Positions 63,988 to 64,000 of a stretch of 64,000 nucleotides of DNA are shown piece after piece; position 1 is the stretch's first letter, and every line of letters starts with the position of its first letter. A program made the position numbers and the translations under genes. The DNA comes from Apostichopus japonicus. Lineage: Eukaryota; Echinodermata; Holothuroidea; Aspidochirotida; Stichopodidae. Where the stretch lies: positions 21,617,984-21,681,983 of the forward strand of contig NC_092564.1 in assembly GCF_037975245.1 (NCBI RefSeq), written 5' to 3'. The notes under the pieces are model-generated. The model was given only the letters and a program-made list of their open reading frames with translations. It was not told the DNA's origin and made no database searches.

Positions 63988-64000
63988 ATGTCGGACCAAC
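63988..64000 (+). repeat. Partial monomer at right window edge
   Basis: Only the first 13 bases of a monomer (atgtcggaccaac) are present before the window ends. The preceding monomer carries the right-domain-rich variant cgggatctaattg near 63931. The array therefore continues past the edge. Confidence 0.95.

Larger units (their letters stand above)
1..64000 (+). repeat. Satellite DNA array, 132-bp-based monomer with variable decamer insert
   Basis: The entire window consists of direct, head-to-tail copies of one monomer, all in the same orientation, with no unique sequence, inverted copy or inserted element between them. Using the recurring atgtcggacc as phase mark, spacings are 132, 133, 143, 153, 163, 173 bp and occasionally more. 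The 10-bp steps come from a decamer (ggggtcacca) repeated inside the monomer. Mean spacing near 145 bp implies roughly 440 copies (an estimate, not a full count). The shortest monomer is about 45% GC and the decamer is 70% GC. Both window ends fall inside monomers, so the true array is longer. I do not recognise the family by name. Eukaryotic satellite DNA is the only reading that fits; the chromosomal location cannot be told from this sequence. Confidence 0.98.
37861..64000 (+). repeat. Right domain of the array
   Basis: This domain is marked by variants not seen in the left part: ggtctttgtgg with a 1-bp deletion (38336, 39953, 42545), ggggttcacc (about 38050, 39668, 42260), ggggtcagatttt (38999, 40645, 41580, 45569), tacgatttgtcagg (38099, 39715, 42308, 46928), ccaggtgtcacc (43907, 46411, 48529, 48549, 51561), gcttaccttttg (43263, 46072, 48058, 63461) and ggggttaaattg (44092, 48734, 55262, 58767, 63078, 63516). 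Decamer tracts are on average longer here. One left-type module is embedded at 59.6-61.2 kb. Confidence 0.75.

Noticed and set aside
1-64000. CRISPR array
   Set aside because: Units are 106-190 bp and nearly identical over their whole length; there are no short repeats alternating with unique spacers.
1-64000. Telomeric or ribosomal DNA repeat
   Set aside because: No TTAGGG-type hexamer tract and no rRNA sequence; the G-rich unit is a 10-mer with TCACCA spacers.
1-64000. Transposable element or endogenous virus insertion
   Set aside because: No break in the monomer pattern, no terminal repeats, target-site duplications or open frame resembling a transposase or polymerase.
1-64000. A single fixed higher-order repeat unit
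   Set aside because: Spacings between the same markers differ widely (aaacgtc intervals of 5833, 10521, 6944, 5385, 3095, 2951 and 26110 bp), so the pattern is nested variable duplication rather than one period.

Overview
The whole 64 kb window is one uninterrupted, head-to-tail satellite DNA array. I see no supportable protein gene, RNA gene, transposon, CRISPR array or unique sequence. Every base belongs to tandem copies of one monomer on the same strand, and the array runs off both ends of the window. A tandem satellite this long points to a eukaryotic chromosome, with a centromeric, pericentromeric, subtelomeric or interstitial heterochromatin block as candidates. The sequence alone does not identify the species or the chromosomal site, and I do not recognise the monomer as a named family.

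The monomer has a conserved body with a variable insert. The shortest common form is 132 bp. Longer forms of 133, 143, 153, 163, 173 bp and more arise because a decamer (ggggtcacca) is itself tandemly repeated inside the monomer, from about 0 to 8 copies. From a mean spacing near 145 bp I estimate roughly 440 monomers. The body carries a near-perfect or perfect inverted repeat (accaaat-tcat-atttggt), a second short dyad around cgtaaacacg, a CAGGTG hexamer, and a striking run of RGGTCA half-sites in the DR1, DR4 and DR3 spacings recognised by animal nuclear receptors. The decamer tract gives G-runs at exact 10-bp spacing and so fits the canonical G-quadruplex pattern.

Above the monomer there is no single fixed higher-order repeat. 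Instead there are nested, recent segmental duplications of about 0.44, 0.94, 1.43, 1.6, 1.85, 1.86, 3.1 and 3.5 kb, some almost identical between copies. Diagnostic variants divide the window into a left domain (about 1-37.9 kb) and a right domain (about 37.9-64 kb). A marker-rich module of about 1.5 kb (here called M) occurs five times in the left domain. It occurs once more at 59.6-61.2 kb inside the right domain, which suggests exchange between distant parts of the array.

The many open frames, including one of 1179 codons at 5944-9483, are by-products of the repeat. The commonest monomer lengths (132 and 153 bp) are multiples of three, the same DNA is open in more than one frame, and most differences between monomers would change amino acids. 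They are not called as genes.
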